DNA from: Prescottella defluvii
Lineage (GTDB): Bacteria > Actinomycetota > Actinomycetes > Mycobacteriales > Mycobacteriaceae
DNA length: 64,000 nucleotides
Assembly: GCF_000738775.1 (NCBI RefSeq)
Contig: NZ_JPOC01000051.1
Coordinates: 1-64,000, forward strand
Reading direction: 5' to 3'
How positions within the stretch are numbered: the first letter of the stretch is position 1; each line of letters opens with the position of its first letter. Positions 36,816 through 46,039 of this stretch are shown one piece after another. The notes under the pieces were generated by a model. That model was not told where the DNA came from. It did no database searches and saw only the letters and a list, made by a program, of their open reading frames with translations. Made by a program: the position numbers and the translations under genes.

Positions 36816-38549
36816 CTACCACTGCCGGAGCGTCGCGATGCGGTCGGTGAGCTGGTCGACGGTGGCGATCGCGGTCGGCGGGCCACCGCACACACGCCGC
36901 AGTTCGCCGTGGATGACGCCGTGCGGCTTGCCGGTCCGATGGTGGTGCATCGCCACCAGCGAGTTCAGTTCGCGACGCAGGCTCGCCAACTGCCCCGCGG
37001 ACGCCACCCGCTCGGCCACCTGAGGAACCGGAACGTGCGGGGCGGCCGCCGCGGCCGCGGGCTTGTCGAGTTGCTCCTGCTGACGCTGGCGCAGGAGCGC
37101 TCGCATCTGCTCGGCGTCGAGCAGCCCGGGCAGCCCGAGATAGTCGGCCTCCTCGTCGGACCCGGAGAACGTCGCGGTCCCGAACGAGGAGCCGTCGTAG
37201 ATCACCTGATCCAGTTCGGCGTCCGCGCCCAGCGACGTGAACGCCTTCTCCTCCTCGCCGAGCTCGTCCTTCTGCTTGTTCGCGTCGGCGAGCAGGTCGT
37301 CGTCGAGACCGTCCTTCTCCCGGTGCGGCTTACCGAGAATGTGGTCACGCTGCGCCTCGAGCTGACTCGCGAGGTCCAGCAGCACCGGCACGGACGGCAG
37401 GAACACACTGGCCGTCTCGCCCTTGGTCCGCGACCGCACGAACCGACCGATGGCCTGCGCGAAGTACAGCGGCGTGGATGCGCTGGTCGCGTAGACGCCG
37501 ACCGCCAACCGCGGCACGTCGACGCCCTCGGACACCATGCGGACCGCCACCATCCACGCCTGCGTGCTCTTGGCGAACTCCGCGATCCGGTTCGACGCCG
37601 TCGGGTCGTCCGACAGCACCAGTGCCGGCGCCTCGCCCGTGATCGTCTCGAGGGTCTTCGCGTACGCCCGGGCCACCGTCTGGTCCGTCGCGATGATCAG
37701 TCCACCCGCGTCGGGCATCCCGCCGGAGCGGAGCTGGCCGAGCCGGGTGTTGGCGGCGGTCAGGACCGCCGGGATCCAGTCGCCCGCGGGATCGAGTGCC
37801 GTGCGCCACGCGCGGGCCGTCTGCTCGGCGCTCAGTGGCTCGCCGAGCCGGGCCGCGAACTCCTCGCCGGCGTTGTTGCGCCAGCGGGCCTCCCCCGAGT
37901 AGGCGAGGAACACCACGGGACGGACGACGCCGTCCGCGAGCGCATCGGCGTAGCCGTACGAATGGTCCGCCTTCGAACGCATCAGGCCCTCGTTGTCGGG
38001 CTCGTACGTCACGAACGGGATCGCGCTGTCGTCGCTGCGGAACGGGGTACCGGTGAGCGCGAGGCGGCGGGTCGCGTCGCCGTACGCCTCGCGGATGGCC
38101 TCACCCCAGCTCTTCGCGTCACCGCCGTGGTGGATCTCGTCCAGGATCACCAGCGTCCGGCGGGCCTCGGTCCGGACCCGATGCTTGAACGGGTGCGAGG
38201 CGACCTGTGCGTACGTGACCACGACACCGTGGTAGTCCGACGACGTCTGCCCCGTCGAGTTCGAGAAGTTCGAGTCCAGTGCGATGCCGTTGCGGGCCGC
38301 GGACTCAGCCCACTGGTGCTTGAGGTGCTCGGTGGGCGCGACGACGGTGATCTGGTCGACGGTACGGTCCCGCAGCAGTTCCGACGCCACCCGCAGCGCG
38401 AAGGTCGTCTTGCCGGCGCCGGGCGTCGCGACGGCGAGGAAGTCGCGTGGTTTGGTCGCCAGATATCTGGTCAGGGCACGACGCTGCCACGCTCGGAGGG
38501 AGCCGGTGGGAGCTGGCGCAGTTTCGACACTTCCGGGTTCAGCGCTCAC
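36816..38549 (-). CDS. DEAD/DEAH-box helicase, restriction-type
   Basis: 577 residues. Superfamily 2 helicase with Q-type LRAWQRRAL, Walker A ATPGAGKTT, motif Ia VVAPTEHLKHQW, Walker B LDEIH, motif III TGTPFR, motif V region VSEGVDVPR and motif VI QAIGRFVRSR. The architecture is that of the ResIII/type I/III restriction ATPases, but no nuclease or methylase is nearby. The last ~150 residues are a charged, Gln/Ala-rich extension. GTG at 38549 is preferred for its GAGG; the frame opens at 38564. An RNA or DNA repair role is possible but not shown. Confidence 0.88.
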   Translation of the reverse strand: MSAEPGSVETAPAPTGSLRAWQRRALTRYLATKPRDFLAVATPGAGKTTFALRVASELLRDRTVDQITVVAPTEHLKHQWAESAARNGIALDSNFSNSTGQTSSDYHGVVVTYAQVASHPFKHRVRTEARRTLVILDEIHHGGDAKSWGEAIREAYGDATRRLALTGTPFRSDDSAIPFVTYEPDNEGLMRSKADHSYGYADALADGVVRPVVFLAYSGEARWRNNAGEEFAARLGEPLSAEQTARAWRTALDPAGDWIPAVLTAANTRLGQLRSGGMPDAGGLIIATDQTVARAYAKTLETITGEAPALVLSDDPTASNRIAEFAKSTQAWMVAVRMVSEGVDVPRLAVGVYATSASTPLYFAQAIGRFVRSRTKGETASVFLPSVPVLLDLASQLEAQRDHILGKPHREKDGLDDDLLADANKQKDELGEEEKAFTSLGADAELDQVIYDGSSFGTATFSGSDEEADYLGLPGLLDAEQMRALLRQRQQEQLDKPAAAAAAPHVPVPQVAERVASAGQLASLRRELNSLVAMHHHRTGKPHGVIHGELRRVCGGPPTAIATVDQLTDRIATLRQW

Positions 38550-38823
38550 ATCGCACCTCGCCACTGGCTTCGCACAGTTGTTGCCACTCCTTGCTTCGCT
38601 GACGGGGTTCTCGCCGCTGCTCGAACTCTGCCTCGGGGTCGTCGCCCGCGGGTGACGACCCCGAGGAGCCTAGCGCCCGGGACCGACCGATTCCGCATCA
38701 GCCGCGCGGTCGCGGCAGTGATCCTGAACAGACCCCGTGGGTCGGCGGGGTGACAGAATCGACGGCGACACGGCGACGCCCCACCGGGCATCCCTTCGCA
38801 TTGTCAGGAATCCTGGAAGCATC

Positions 38824-39951
38824 ATGAGTGAGACGCCGACCGCCACGAAACGCCGACCACTGCGTCGGTGTGCCCAGGTGATCGGGCGGACGGCGTCCAA
38901 GTCCTGGAACGACTCGATCTTCGGCAAGTCGGCCACTGCGGCGTTCTGGCAGACCCTGTCGCTGCCGCCGCTGCTGCTGGGACTGCTGGGCAGCATCGGC
39001 TACATCGGCGGATGGTTCGGCCCGAACACGGTGGAGATCATCCAGTCCAAGATCGTCACGTTCAGCCACACCGTGTTCAGCGAGAACGTCGTCGACCAGA
39101 TCATCCAACCGACCGTCGGCGACGTCCTCGGGCGCGGTCGCCCGGAGATCATCTCGGTGGGCTTCCTGCTGTCGCTGTGGGCGGGGTCGTCGGCGATCTC
39201 GACGTTCGTCGACTCGATCGTCGAGGCGCACGGCCAGCAGGACGCCCGGCACCCGGTGTGGCAGCGGGTGTTCGCGCTACTGCTCTACGTGGGATTCCTC
39301 GTTCTCGCGGTCTTCACGCTGCCCCTGGTCGCGCTGGGCCCGACGATGATCGGCCGCGCACTCCCGGAGTCCTGGCACACGGTCGGGACGGAGATGGTGG
39401 ATGCGTTCTACTACCCCGCCGTCGGCCTGCTGCTGATCGTCGGTCTGACGACCCTCTACAAGGTGGCGCTGCCGCGTTCGCTGCCGTGGCACCGACTGCT
39501 GGGGGGTGCCCTGCTCGCGGGCGTGTTCTTCATGGCTGCCAGCACGATTCTGCGCTGGTATCTGAGCGCGGTGGCCGGCACCGGCTACACCTACGGTGCG
39601 CTCGCGACGCCGATCGCCTTCCTGCTCTTCACGTTCTTCCTCGGCTTCGCCGTCGTGCTCGGCGCCGAGTTCAACGCCACGATCCAGGAGTTCTGGCCGG
39701 CGCGCGCGACCCGCATGGAACAGGTACGCGACTGGATCGCCGCTCAGGCCGCGATCGACGCGTCCGAGGACGCGGGACCGGTGACGAATCTGACACGACG
39801 GCTCACGACAGGCCCGATCCGGTTCACGTCGGATCGATCACAGCCGGAGTCGACGGCGTGCGGATCGGTGGACGCGCCGGAGTCCGACGCACCCACCGAC
39901 GCACCCACCGATGACCCGGCCGGTCAGTCGCCCTTGCGCAATCCGTCGTAG
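38824..39951 (+). CDS. YihY/BrkB-type inner-membrane protein
   Basis: 375 residues with six predicted transmembrane helices, matching the YihY/virulence factor BrkB family (M. tuberculosis Rv2707). Typical runs are FWQTLSLPPLLLGLLG, LLSLWAGSSAISTFVDSI and GATIQEFW-like FNATIQEFW near the last helix. The function is unsettled; the older RNase BN label for this family is wrong. ATG at 38824 has GGAAG seven bases upstream. The 3' end overlaps the convergent DUF3039 gene by 28 bp. Confidence 0.88.
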   Translation: MSETPTATKRRPLRRCAQVIGRTASKSWNDSIFGKSATAAFWQTLSLPPLLLGLLGSIGYIGGWFGPNTVEIIQSKIVTFSHTVFSENVVDQIIQPTVGDVLGRGRPEIISVGFLLSLWAGSSAISTFVDSIVEAHGQQDARHPVWQRVFALLLYVGFLVLAVFTLPLVALGPTMIGRALPESWHTVGTEMVDAFYYPAVGLLLIVGLTTLYKVALPRSLPWHRLLGGALLAGVFFMAASTILRWYLSAVAGTGYTYGALATPIAFLLFTFFLGFAVVLGAEFNATIQEFWPARATRMEQVRDWIAAQAAIDASEDAGPVTNLTRRLTTGPIRFTSDRSQPESTACGSVDAPESDAPTDAPTDDPAGQSPLRNPS

Positions 39952-40160
39952 ACCTTCTTGCACTCGGGGCATACCGGCGAACCCGGCTTCGCGGACTTGG
40001 TGACCGGAAACACCTCGCCGCACAGGGCCACGACGTGGGTGCCCATCACGGCACTCTCGGCGATCTTGTTCTTCTTCACGTAATGGAAGAATTTCGGGGT
40101 GTCGTCGTCGGTCGTCTCGTCGGTGGTGGTGTCGGGACGTTCCTTCGTCAAAGTGCTCAC
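39924..40160 (-). CDS. DUF3039 protein (Rv2708c-like)
   Basis: 78 residues. An acidic Thr-rich N-terminus is followed by FFHYVKKNKIAESAVMG and a CGEVFPV...CPEC pair that could form a zinc ribbon. GTG at 40160 has no Shine-Dalgarno; CATTAT lies six bases upstream, close to a leaderless -10. Position and sequence match mycobacterial DUF3039. It is in the shadow of a longer meaningless frame. Confidence 0.82.
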   Translation of the reverse strand: MSTLTKERPDTTTDETTDDDTPKFFHYVKKNKIAESAVMGTHVVALCGEVFPVTKSAKPGSPVCPECKKVYDGLRKGD

Positions 40161-40220
40161 ATTCCAATAATGCCGCAACCGCGTGTGCAATTGCGTCGCG
40201 AGAGTGGAACAGTGGAACCC

Positions 40221-40577
40221 ATGGCAAGAACATCGGGGTTCGGCGAGTCGGCCGAGAGCGGAACACCCCGCAACCCGGCGTTGATCACCGAGGCCGCACA
40301 GTCCTTCGAAGATCAGCACCGAGCGCGAGTCCGGAAGTACCTGACGATCATGGCGTTCCGCTTCCCGGCGCTGATACTCGCGGCCGTCGCGTACGCCGCG
40401 TTCGGGAACGCCTGGATCTCGGTGGGCATCATCGCCGGCTCCGTCCCGCTGCCCTGGATCGCGGTGCTCATCGCGAACGACCGGCCCCCGCGGACGAAGG
40501 ACGAGCCGAGCAGGTACGACCACCGGGACACCGCGCACGCACTCGAAGCCAGGCCCAACCGCACGATCGAGGGCTGA
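40221..40577 (+). CDS. DUF3099 membrane protein (Rv2709-like)
   Basis: 118 residues. A polar N-terminus with NPALITEAAQSFEDQ, then two transmembrane helices joined by a short turn (FPALILAAVAYAAFG and IIAGSVPLPWIAVLI), then a basic tail. It matches DUF3099. ATG at 40221 is preferred; GTG 40212 is in frame. It is divergent from the DUF3039 gene, as in mycobacteria. Confidence 0.82.
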   Translation: MARTSGFGESAESGTPRNPALITEAAQSFEDQHRARVRKYLTIMAFRFPALILAAVAYAAFGNAWISVGIIAGSVPLPWIAVLIANDRPPRTKDEPSRYDHRDTAHALEARPNRTIEG

Positions 40578-40633
40578 CCGGCCTCGGTCGTCCGCCCCGG
40601 TGACGGTACGCAGAGGGCTGCAAGAATGCTCCC

Positions 40634-42112
40634 GTGACCCGTGACCTCCTGCTCTCCATCTGCGGCCCGCTGCGCGAGGCGCTGACGCGCTGCGCATTCG
40701 ACACCGACTCGATTCTCGACCTCCTCGGTGCCGACGCCCACGCCGCGCTCGATCGGCACGAACCGGTACCGGTCCGCCGCGCCACCGTGAACGGCGGCGA
40801 TCTGGGCCAGCTCGTGCGGCTGTTCCTGCTCGGGGACAACTGCGACGCCACCGACGTCGCGGCCGCGCTCGCGCCGCTCACGCTGGACGACGCGGTGGCG
40901 GCCGGACTGCTGTCGCGCAGCGGCGAGACGGTGCGCGCCGAACTCGACCTCCGCCCGCTCGACCTGGGCACCGGGAACCGGTGGGTGATCTCGGATCTCG
41001 ACGGCTCGATGCGAGCCCGGCCGACCGCCGACGACCACGTCATCGGTGTCGGCCACGCGTCGCTGTCGCTGCTGCGGGGCACCCCCACCCGCCCGGTCGG
41101 CACGGTGCTCGACGTCGGCACCGGATGCGGCATCCAGGCGCTGCGCGCCGCGGACTACGCGGGGACGGTCACCGCCACCGACATCAATCCGCGGGCGCTC
41201 GATCTGACCGCGGCGACCGCGGCGCTCAACGGCCTCGACTTCGAACTCCTCGAGGGCTCGTGGTTCGAGCCGGTCGCGGGCCGGACCTTCGATCAGGTGG
41301 TCGCGAATCCACCGTTCGTCGTGAGCGAGGCCCGTGTCGTCAACAGCTACCGCGACTCGGGACTGGACCTGGACGGGGCGAGCGAGCTGATGATCTCCCG
41401 GGCCGCGGAGTTCCTGAACCCGGGCGGCACGGCGGCGCTGTTGGCGTCGTGGCTGCACGTCGAGGGCGAGGACTGGCGACACCGGATCTCGTCGTGGCTG
41501 CCGGCGCACGGGATCGACGCGTGGATCGTCCAGCGCGACGTCGCCGACCCGGCACTGTATGTCGGCACGTGGCTGCGCGACGGCGGCGGCGACCCCCGGG
41601 ACCCGGCCGTGCAGGCCCGCGCGCAGGGCTGGCTCGACCACCTCGAGCAGGCTGACGTCGAGGGCGTCGGCTTCGGATTCGTCTACCTGCGACGCACGGA
41701 CGAGCCGTCGGACATCCTGTGCGAGGACCTCCGTCACGGCTTCACCGATCCGCTCGGCGACGAGGCCCTCGCCTACTTCGAGCGTCTCGCGTGGCTGCGC
41801 GATCACGATGTCATGTCGGCACGGTTCGCGGTCCGGCCCGACACCGCCCTGGAGCGGGTGTACCTGCCCGGAGAGGACGGCTGGGACCAGGTGGTGGCGC
41901 GGGTGCATCGCGGCAACGGGCCGCAGTGGCAGCACGAGGTGGACGACCTGGCCGCGGCGCTGCTCGCGGGAATGCGGGACGACGGACTGGCGTTGGAAGA
42001 GCTCATCACGCTGCTCGCCTTCGCCCACGGTGAGGACGAGGAGTCGTTGACGGCCACGGCGGTACCGCTGGTCCATGCACTCGTGCGACACGGGCTGATC
42101 GAGCCCGCCTGA
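40634..42112 (+). CDS. SAM-dependent N-methyltransferase (PrmC/RsmC-like)
   Basis: 492 residues. An N-terminal helical domain (~1-130, DUF7059 type) precedes a class I methyltransferase with SAM motif DVGTGCGIQALRAADYAG, acidic ATDINPRAL and the NPPFVVSE motif that places the target amide or base amine. The C-terminal ~170 residues are an extra domain. It probably methylates an rRNA/tRNA base or a protein glutamine; the target cannot be told. GTG at 40634. sigB follows 153 bp later under its own promoter. Confidence 0.83.
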   Translation: MTRDLLLSICGPLREALTRCAFDTDSILDLLGADAHAALDRHEPVPVRRATVNGGDLGQLVRLFLLGDNCDATDVAAALAPLTLDDAVAAGLLSRSGETVRAELDLRPLDLGTGNRWVISDLDGSMRARPTADDHVIGVGHASLSLLRGTPTRPVGTVLDVGTGCGIQALRAADYAGTVTATDINPRALDLTAATAALNGLDFELLEGSWFEPVAGRTFDQVVANPPFVVSEARVVNSYRDSGLDLDGASELMISRAAEFLNPGGTAALLASWLHVEGEDWRHRISSWLPAHGIDAWIVQRDVADPALYVGTWLRDGGGDPRDPAVQARAQGWLDHLEQADVEGVGFGFVYLRRTDEPSDILCEDLRHGFTDPLGDEALAYFERLAWLRDHDVMSARFAVRPDTALERVYLPGEDGWDQVVARVHRGNGPQWQHEVDDLAAALLAGMRDDGLALEELITLLAFAHGEDEESLTATAVPLVHALVRHGLIEPA

Positions 42113-42202
42113 CGCCGGTTCCCGGGGGCGCACCTTCTCAGGAACTTCTCAGGCGATGTGCCCGAAACACGCAGGTCACGGGCCGCAGCAGTGAATCCGC
42201 TC

Positions 42203-42232
42203 GGGAACTTTCCCGGGCCGTCGGAGCGTTGA
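42203..42232 (+). promoter_or_regulatory. ECF (SigE/SigH-type) promoter of sigB
   Basis: GGGAACT (42203-42209), 17 bases, then CGTTGA (42227-42232), ending 33 bases before the sigB ATG. This matches the GGGAAC/GTT pattern of SigE/SigH promoters, known to drive sigB in mycobacteria. Confidence 0.7.
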
Positions 42233-42265
42233 GCCATATGAGACACCCCGACGAGGAGGCACGTC

Positions 42266-43234
42266 ATGACAAGCCCCAGCACCACTCGACCCCGCACCGC
42301 CGATTCCGATCTCGACAGCCAGAGCCCGGCCGCGGATCTCGTTCGCGTCTACCTGAACGGGATCGGCCGGACGGCGCTGCTGACAGCCGCGGACGAGGTC
42401 GACCTGGCGCGGCGGATCGAGGCTGGGCTCTACGCCAAGCACGTGCTGGAGACCAAGAAGCGCCTCACGGCCGTCAAGAAGCGGGATCTCGCCACGATCA
42501 TCCGTGACGGCGAGGCCGCCCGACGCCACCTCCTCGAGGCGAACCTGCGACTGGTGGTGTCGCTCGCGAAGCGCTACACCGGACGCGGCATGCCGTTACT
42601 GGATCTCATCCAGGAGGGCAACCTCGGGCTGATCCGCGCGATGGAGAAGTTCGACTACGCGAAGGGCTTCAAGTTCTCGACGTACGCGACGTGGTGGATC
42701 CGTCAGGCCATCACCCGCGGCATGGCAGATCAGAGCCGCACCATCCGCCTGCCCGTCCACCTCGTGGAGCAGGTCAACAAGCTGGCCCGGATCAAGCGGG
42801 AACTGCACCAGCAGTTGGGCCGGGAGGCCACCGACGAGGAACTGTCGGAGGAGTCGGGCATCCCCGCGCACAAGATCGCGGACCTGCTCGATCACAGCCG
42901 CGACCCGGTCAGCCTCGACATGCCGGTCGGCAACGACGAGGAGGCCCCGCTGGGCGACTTCATCGAGGACTCCGAGGCGACGTCCGCGGAGAACGCGGTC
43001 ATTGCCGGTCTGCTGCACAGCGACGTCCGCAGCGTCCTGGCGACCCTCGACGAACGTGAGCAGCAGGTGATCCGCCTGCGCTACGGCCTCGACGACGGCC
43101 AGCCCCGCACGCTCGACCAGATCGGCAAGCTGTTCGGCCTCTCGCGTGAGCGGGTGCGCCAGATCGAGCGCGAGGTGATGGGCAAGCTCCGCCAGGGTGA
43201 GCGCGCCGATCGACTCCGTTCGTACGCCAGCTGA
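42266..43234 (+). CDS. sigB: Principal-like stress sigma factor SigB
   Basis: 322 residues. Group 2 sigma-70 very similar to SigA but without the Lys-rich N-terminal extension. It has region 1.2 ([10 protein letters not shown]), region 2 ([33 protein letters not shown]) and region 4.2 ([19 protein letters not shown]). It directs stress and stationary-phase transcription. ATG at 42266 follows GACGAGGAGG. Position beside ideR (with the pat-acuC pair inserted) is the mycobacterial sigB-ideR locus. Confidence 0.95.
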   Translation: MTSPSTTRPRTADSDLDSQSPAADLVRVYLNGIGRTALLTAADEVDLARRIEAGLYAKHVLETKKRLTAVKKRDLATIIRDGEAARRHLLEANLRLVVSLAKRYTGRGMPLLDLIQEGNLGLIRAMEKFDYAKGFKFSTYATWWIRQAITRGMADQSRTIRLPVHLVEQVNKLARIKRELHQQLGREATDEELSEESGIPAHKIADLLDHSRDPVSLDMPVGNDEEAPLGDFIEDSEATSAENAVIAGLLHSDVRSVLATLDEREQQVIRLRYGLDDGQPRTLDQIGKLFGLSRERVRQIEREVMGKLRQGERADRLRSYAS

Positions 43235-43287
43235 CCGATCCTCTCCCCGCCTCCCGGCCGGTCGTGGTCCCTCCCCCCTCGGGGCCA

Positions 43288-43322
43288 CGGCCGGCCGGGT
43301 TCTCGCGTTGTCCGGCCGGCCG
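43288..43322. terminator. Hairpin terminator between sigB and pat
   Basis: Perfect 11-bp GC stem (43288-43298 with 43312-43322, 13-base loop) between the convergent genes. No T-run. Confidence 0.65.
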
Positions 43323-43342
43323 CTCGGGGCGCCCGGCCCGGC

Positions 43343-46039
43343 TCACCACTCCCGAAGTCGCCGCGGACCCAGATCCGCCATGCTCGGCTCCGGTCCGATC
43401 CGTACCCGCGCATCGGTCACCTCGGCGCCCTGGGCCGACGCGAGCACCGGTTCACATGCGAGCGAACGCACCTCGGGAATGTCGTCGGCGAGTGCGGACA
43501 CCCGCTGCACGAGATCCACGAGCGCCTTCTTGTTGACCGGGACCGCGCTGCGGTACCCCGACAGCAGGGGTGCCGCCTTGGGCGCGTCGATCAGTTCGGT
43601 GGCCTCGTCCTCCGTCAGGGGCAGCACGCGGTAGGCGCGGTCCCCCAACAGGTCGGAGATCACACCGGCCAGGCCGAACGAGATGAGCGAGCCGAACGAC
43701 GGGTCGTCCTGCACTCCGACGACGCAGCCGATGCCCTTGGTCGCCATCTTCTGCACGTGCAGCAGGGGCTCGCCGGACGCGGCCGCGAGATCGCGGTACG
43801 CCAACCGCACCGAGTCCGGGCCGACCAGGTCCAGGCGCACGCCGCCGAGGTCGGGGCGGTGCCGCCACTGTTCACCGGTCGCCTTGACTGCGACCGGGTA
43901 GCCCAGGTCATCGGCCGCCTCGACGGCCTCGGCCTCGGTGGTGGCCGCGCGGAACTCCACGACGTGCACGCCGTAACACTCGAGCAGTTGCGCCGCCTCG
44001 AAGTCCGACAGCCACCGCCCGTTCGACTCCCCCAGCCAGCCGGCGACCAGCCGCTTCGCGCGGTCCGGGTCGATGCCGTTGGGGCGCACCACCTTCGACA
44101 CCGGGCGTCCACGCCACGCGGCGTACCGCCACGCCCGGGCCAGCGCCAACGCGGCCCGTTCCGGGCCGGGGAACGAGGGTACCGAGCCGCGAGTCGGATG
44201 TCCGTCGGGGCCGCGCACCGCCAGAACGTCGGGCATGCCCTCGGTCGCCAGGAACGTCGTGAGGATCGGCTTGTCCGCACCGACGACCGCCTCGCGCAAC
44301 GCCTGCGCGTACGGTTCGACGGCCACCGCGACCGGCGGCGCGAACACCGCGATGACCGCGTCGACGTCGAAGGACGCGAGGGCCCGCGAGACCGCTTCGG
44401 CGAACATCTCGGGGGTGGCTTGCGCGCCGAGATCCACCGGTTCGCCCACCTGCAGTCCCTCGCGGCGGGCGGCGTCGGAGGCGAGCACACCGAGCGCGGT
44501 CGAGTTGCCCACGACCGCGACCCGCGGTCCCGCCGGCAGCGGCTGATAGCCGAAGAGCATCGCGCAGTCGAACAGCTGGGAGATCGATCCGACCTGGACG
44601 ACACCGGACTGTTCGAACAGCGCCCGCACGATCGAGTCGTCCATCTCGACGCCGGTCGCCGCCAGCGCCGGGGGCACGGCGTGACGTCCACTCTTGACCG
44701 CGACGATCGGTTTGTTCCGGGCCACCCGCCGGGCGATGCGGGAGAACTTACGGGGATTGCCGAAGCTCTCCAGGTACAGCAACACCACCTCGGTGTCGGG
44801 ATCGGTGTCCCAGTACTGCAGCAGGTCGTTGCCGGACACGTCCGCCCGATTGCCGGCCGAGACGAAAGTCGACAGCCCCAGTTGACGTTTGGCGGCCTGG
44901 TCGAGGATCGCGATGCCCAGGGCGCCGGACTGGCAGAAGAAGCCGACCTTGCCCGGGTCCGGGAGCACCGGCGCCAGCGTCGCATTGAGCGAGACGGCGA
45001 CGTCGTTGTTGGCGACACCGAGCGCGTTGGGACCGATGAGCCGCATCCCGTGTGCCCGCGCGGCGTGCACGAGCCGGCGCTCGGAATGCCGTCCGTCCGG
45101 ACCCGTCTCACTGAATCCCGCCGACACCACCACCAGGGCCTTGACACCCTTCGCGAGGCAGTCGTCGAGCACCGCGTCGATGGACTCCGCCGGCACCGCG
45201 ACCACGGCCAGGTCGACATCGTCGGGGATGTCACGCACCGTCGGGTAGGCGCGGACGCCGCGGACCGAGCGGTGCTCGGCGTTGACCGGATACACCGGCC
45301 CGGAGAAGTTGCCCCGCAACAGGTTCACCAGCACCGCATTGCCCACCTTGGAGCTGTCGGTGGACGCCCCGATGACAGCGACGGACCGCGGGCTCAGGAC
45401 GTTGCGGACGCTGCGGGCCTCGGCGGCACGCTCGCGGGAATTGCGCACCGACAGCAGTGCTTCCGTGGGGTCGATCGCGAACTCGAGGCGCAGCACGCCG
45501 CCGTCGAAGCTCCGGCTCACCTGGTATCCGGCCTCACGGAACACCGAGACCATGTTCCGATTCTCCGCGAGCACCTCCGCGACGAACATGTTCAGACCGT
45601 TCTCGGCGGCCGCACCGGCGAGGTGCTCGAGCAGGATCGGCCCGAGCCCGCGTCCCTGGTGCGCGTCCGCGACGACGAATGCGACCTCCGCGGACCGGCC
45701 GTCGCCCACGTCGAGCAGACGCTCGTAGCGGCCCACCGCGATGATCTCGTCGCCGAGGATCGCGACGAACGCGACGCGGTTGCGGTGGTCGACCGTGGTG
45801 AAGTTGACGATGTCGCGCTTCGACATCGTCGGGTAGGGGCCGAAGTAGCGCAGGTACCGGGTGCGTTCGGACAGCTTGCCGTGGAACTCGACGAGTTTGT
45901 CGGCGTCGTCCGGCACGATCGGCCGCAGGTGGACGACGCCACCGTCGGAGGCGAGGACGTCCGCGAGCCAGTGACGCGGAAAGCTCCGTGCCCGTTCGAG
46001 GTCGACGTCGTTGGTGTCCTTGGCGGTGCCGTCAGTCAC
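43343..46039 (-). CDS. Pat-type GNAT / NDP-forming acyl-CoA-synthetase-like acetyltransferase
   Basis: 898 residues. Residues ~15-205 are a GNAT domain with acetyl-CoA loop HQGRGLG (128-134). Residues ~210-600 are the CoA-binding and ligase domains of ADP-forming acyl-CoA synthetases, and ~670-880 an ATP-grasp part. Where the active enzyme has its phospho-His (SSHTG), this protein reads AATG (residues 460-463), so the ligase half is probably catalytically dead, as in Pat lysine acetyltransferases that control acyl-CoA synthetases. GTG at 46039 has CGGAGGAT six bases upstream and lies within the acuC end (8-bp overlap). Substrate inferred: acetyl-CoA synthetase-type enzymes. Confidence 0.85.
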   Translation of the reverse strand: MTDGTAKDTNDVDLERARSFPRHWLADVLASDGGVVHLRPIVPDDADKLVEFHGKLSERTRYLRYFGPYPTMSKRDIVNFTTVDHRNRVAFVAILGDEIIAVGRYERLLDVGDGRSAEVAFVVADAHQGRGLGPILLEHLAGAAAENGLNMFVAEVLAENRNMVSVFREAGYQVSRSFDGGVLRLEFAIDPTEALLSVRNSRERAAEARSVRNVLSPRSVAVIGASTDSSKVGNAVLVNLLRGNFSGPVYPVNAEHRSVRGVRAYPTVRDIPDDVDLAVVAVPAESIDAVLDDCLAKGVKALVVVSAGFSETGPDGRHSERRLVHAARAHGMRLIGPNALGVANNDVAVSLNATLAPVLPDPGKVGFFCQSGALGIAILDQAAKRQLGLSTFVSAGNRADVSGNDLLQYWDTDPDTEVVLLYLESFGNPRKFSRIARRVARNKPIVAVKSGRHAVPPALAATGVEMDDSIVRALFEQSGVVQVGSISQLFDCAMLFGYQPLPAGPRVAVVGNSTALGVLASDAARREGLQVGEPVDLGAQATPEMFAEAVSRALASFDVDAVIAVFAPPVAVAVEPYAQALREAVVGADKPILTTFLATEGMPDVLAVRGPDGHPTRGSVPSFPGPERAALALARAWRYAAWRGRPVSKVVRPNGIDPDRAKRLVAGWLGESNGRWLSDFEAAQLLECYGVHVVEFRAATTEAEAVEAADDLGYPVAVKATGEQWRHRPDLGGVRLDLVGPDSVRLAYRDLAAASGEPLLHVQKMATKGIGCVVGVQDDPSFGSLISFGLAGVISDLLGDRAYRVLPLTEDEATELIDAPKAAPLLSGYRSAVPVNKKALVDLVQRVSALADDIPEVRSLACEPVLASAQGAEVTDARVRIGPEPSMADLGPRRLREW

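Noticed and set aside
36816..38549. Restriction-modification system
   Set aside because: The helicase has restriction-type motifs, but no methylase, specificity or nuclease gene is nearby.
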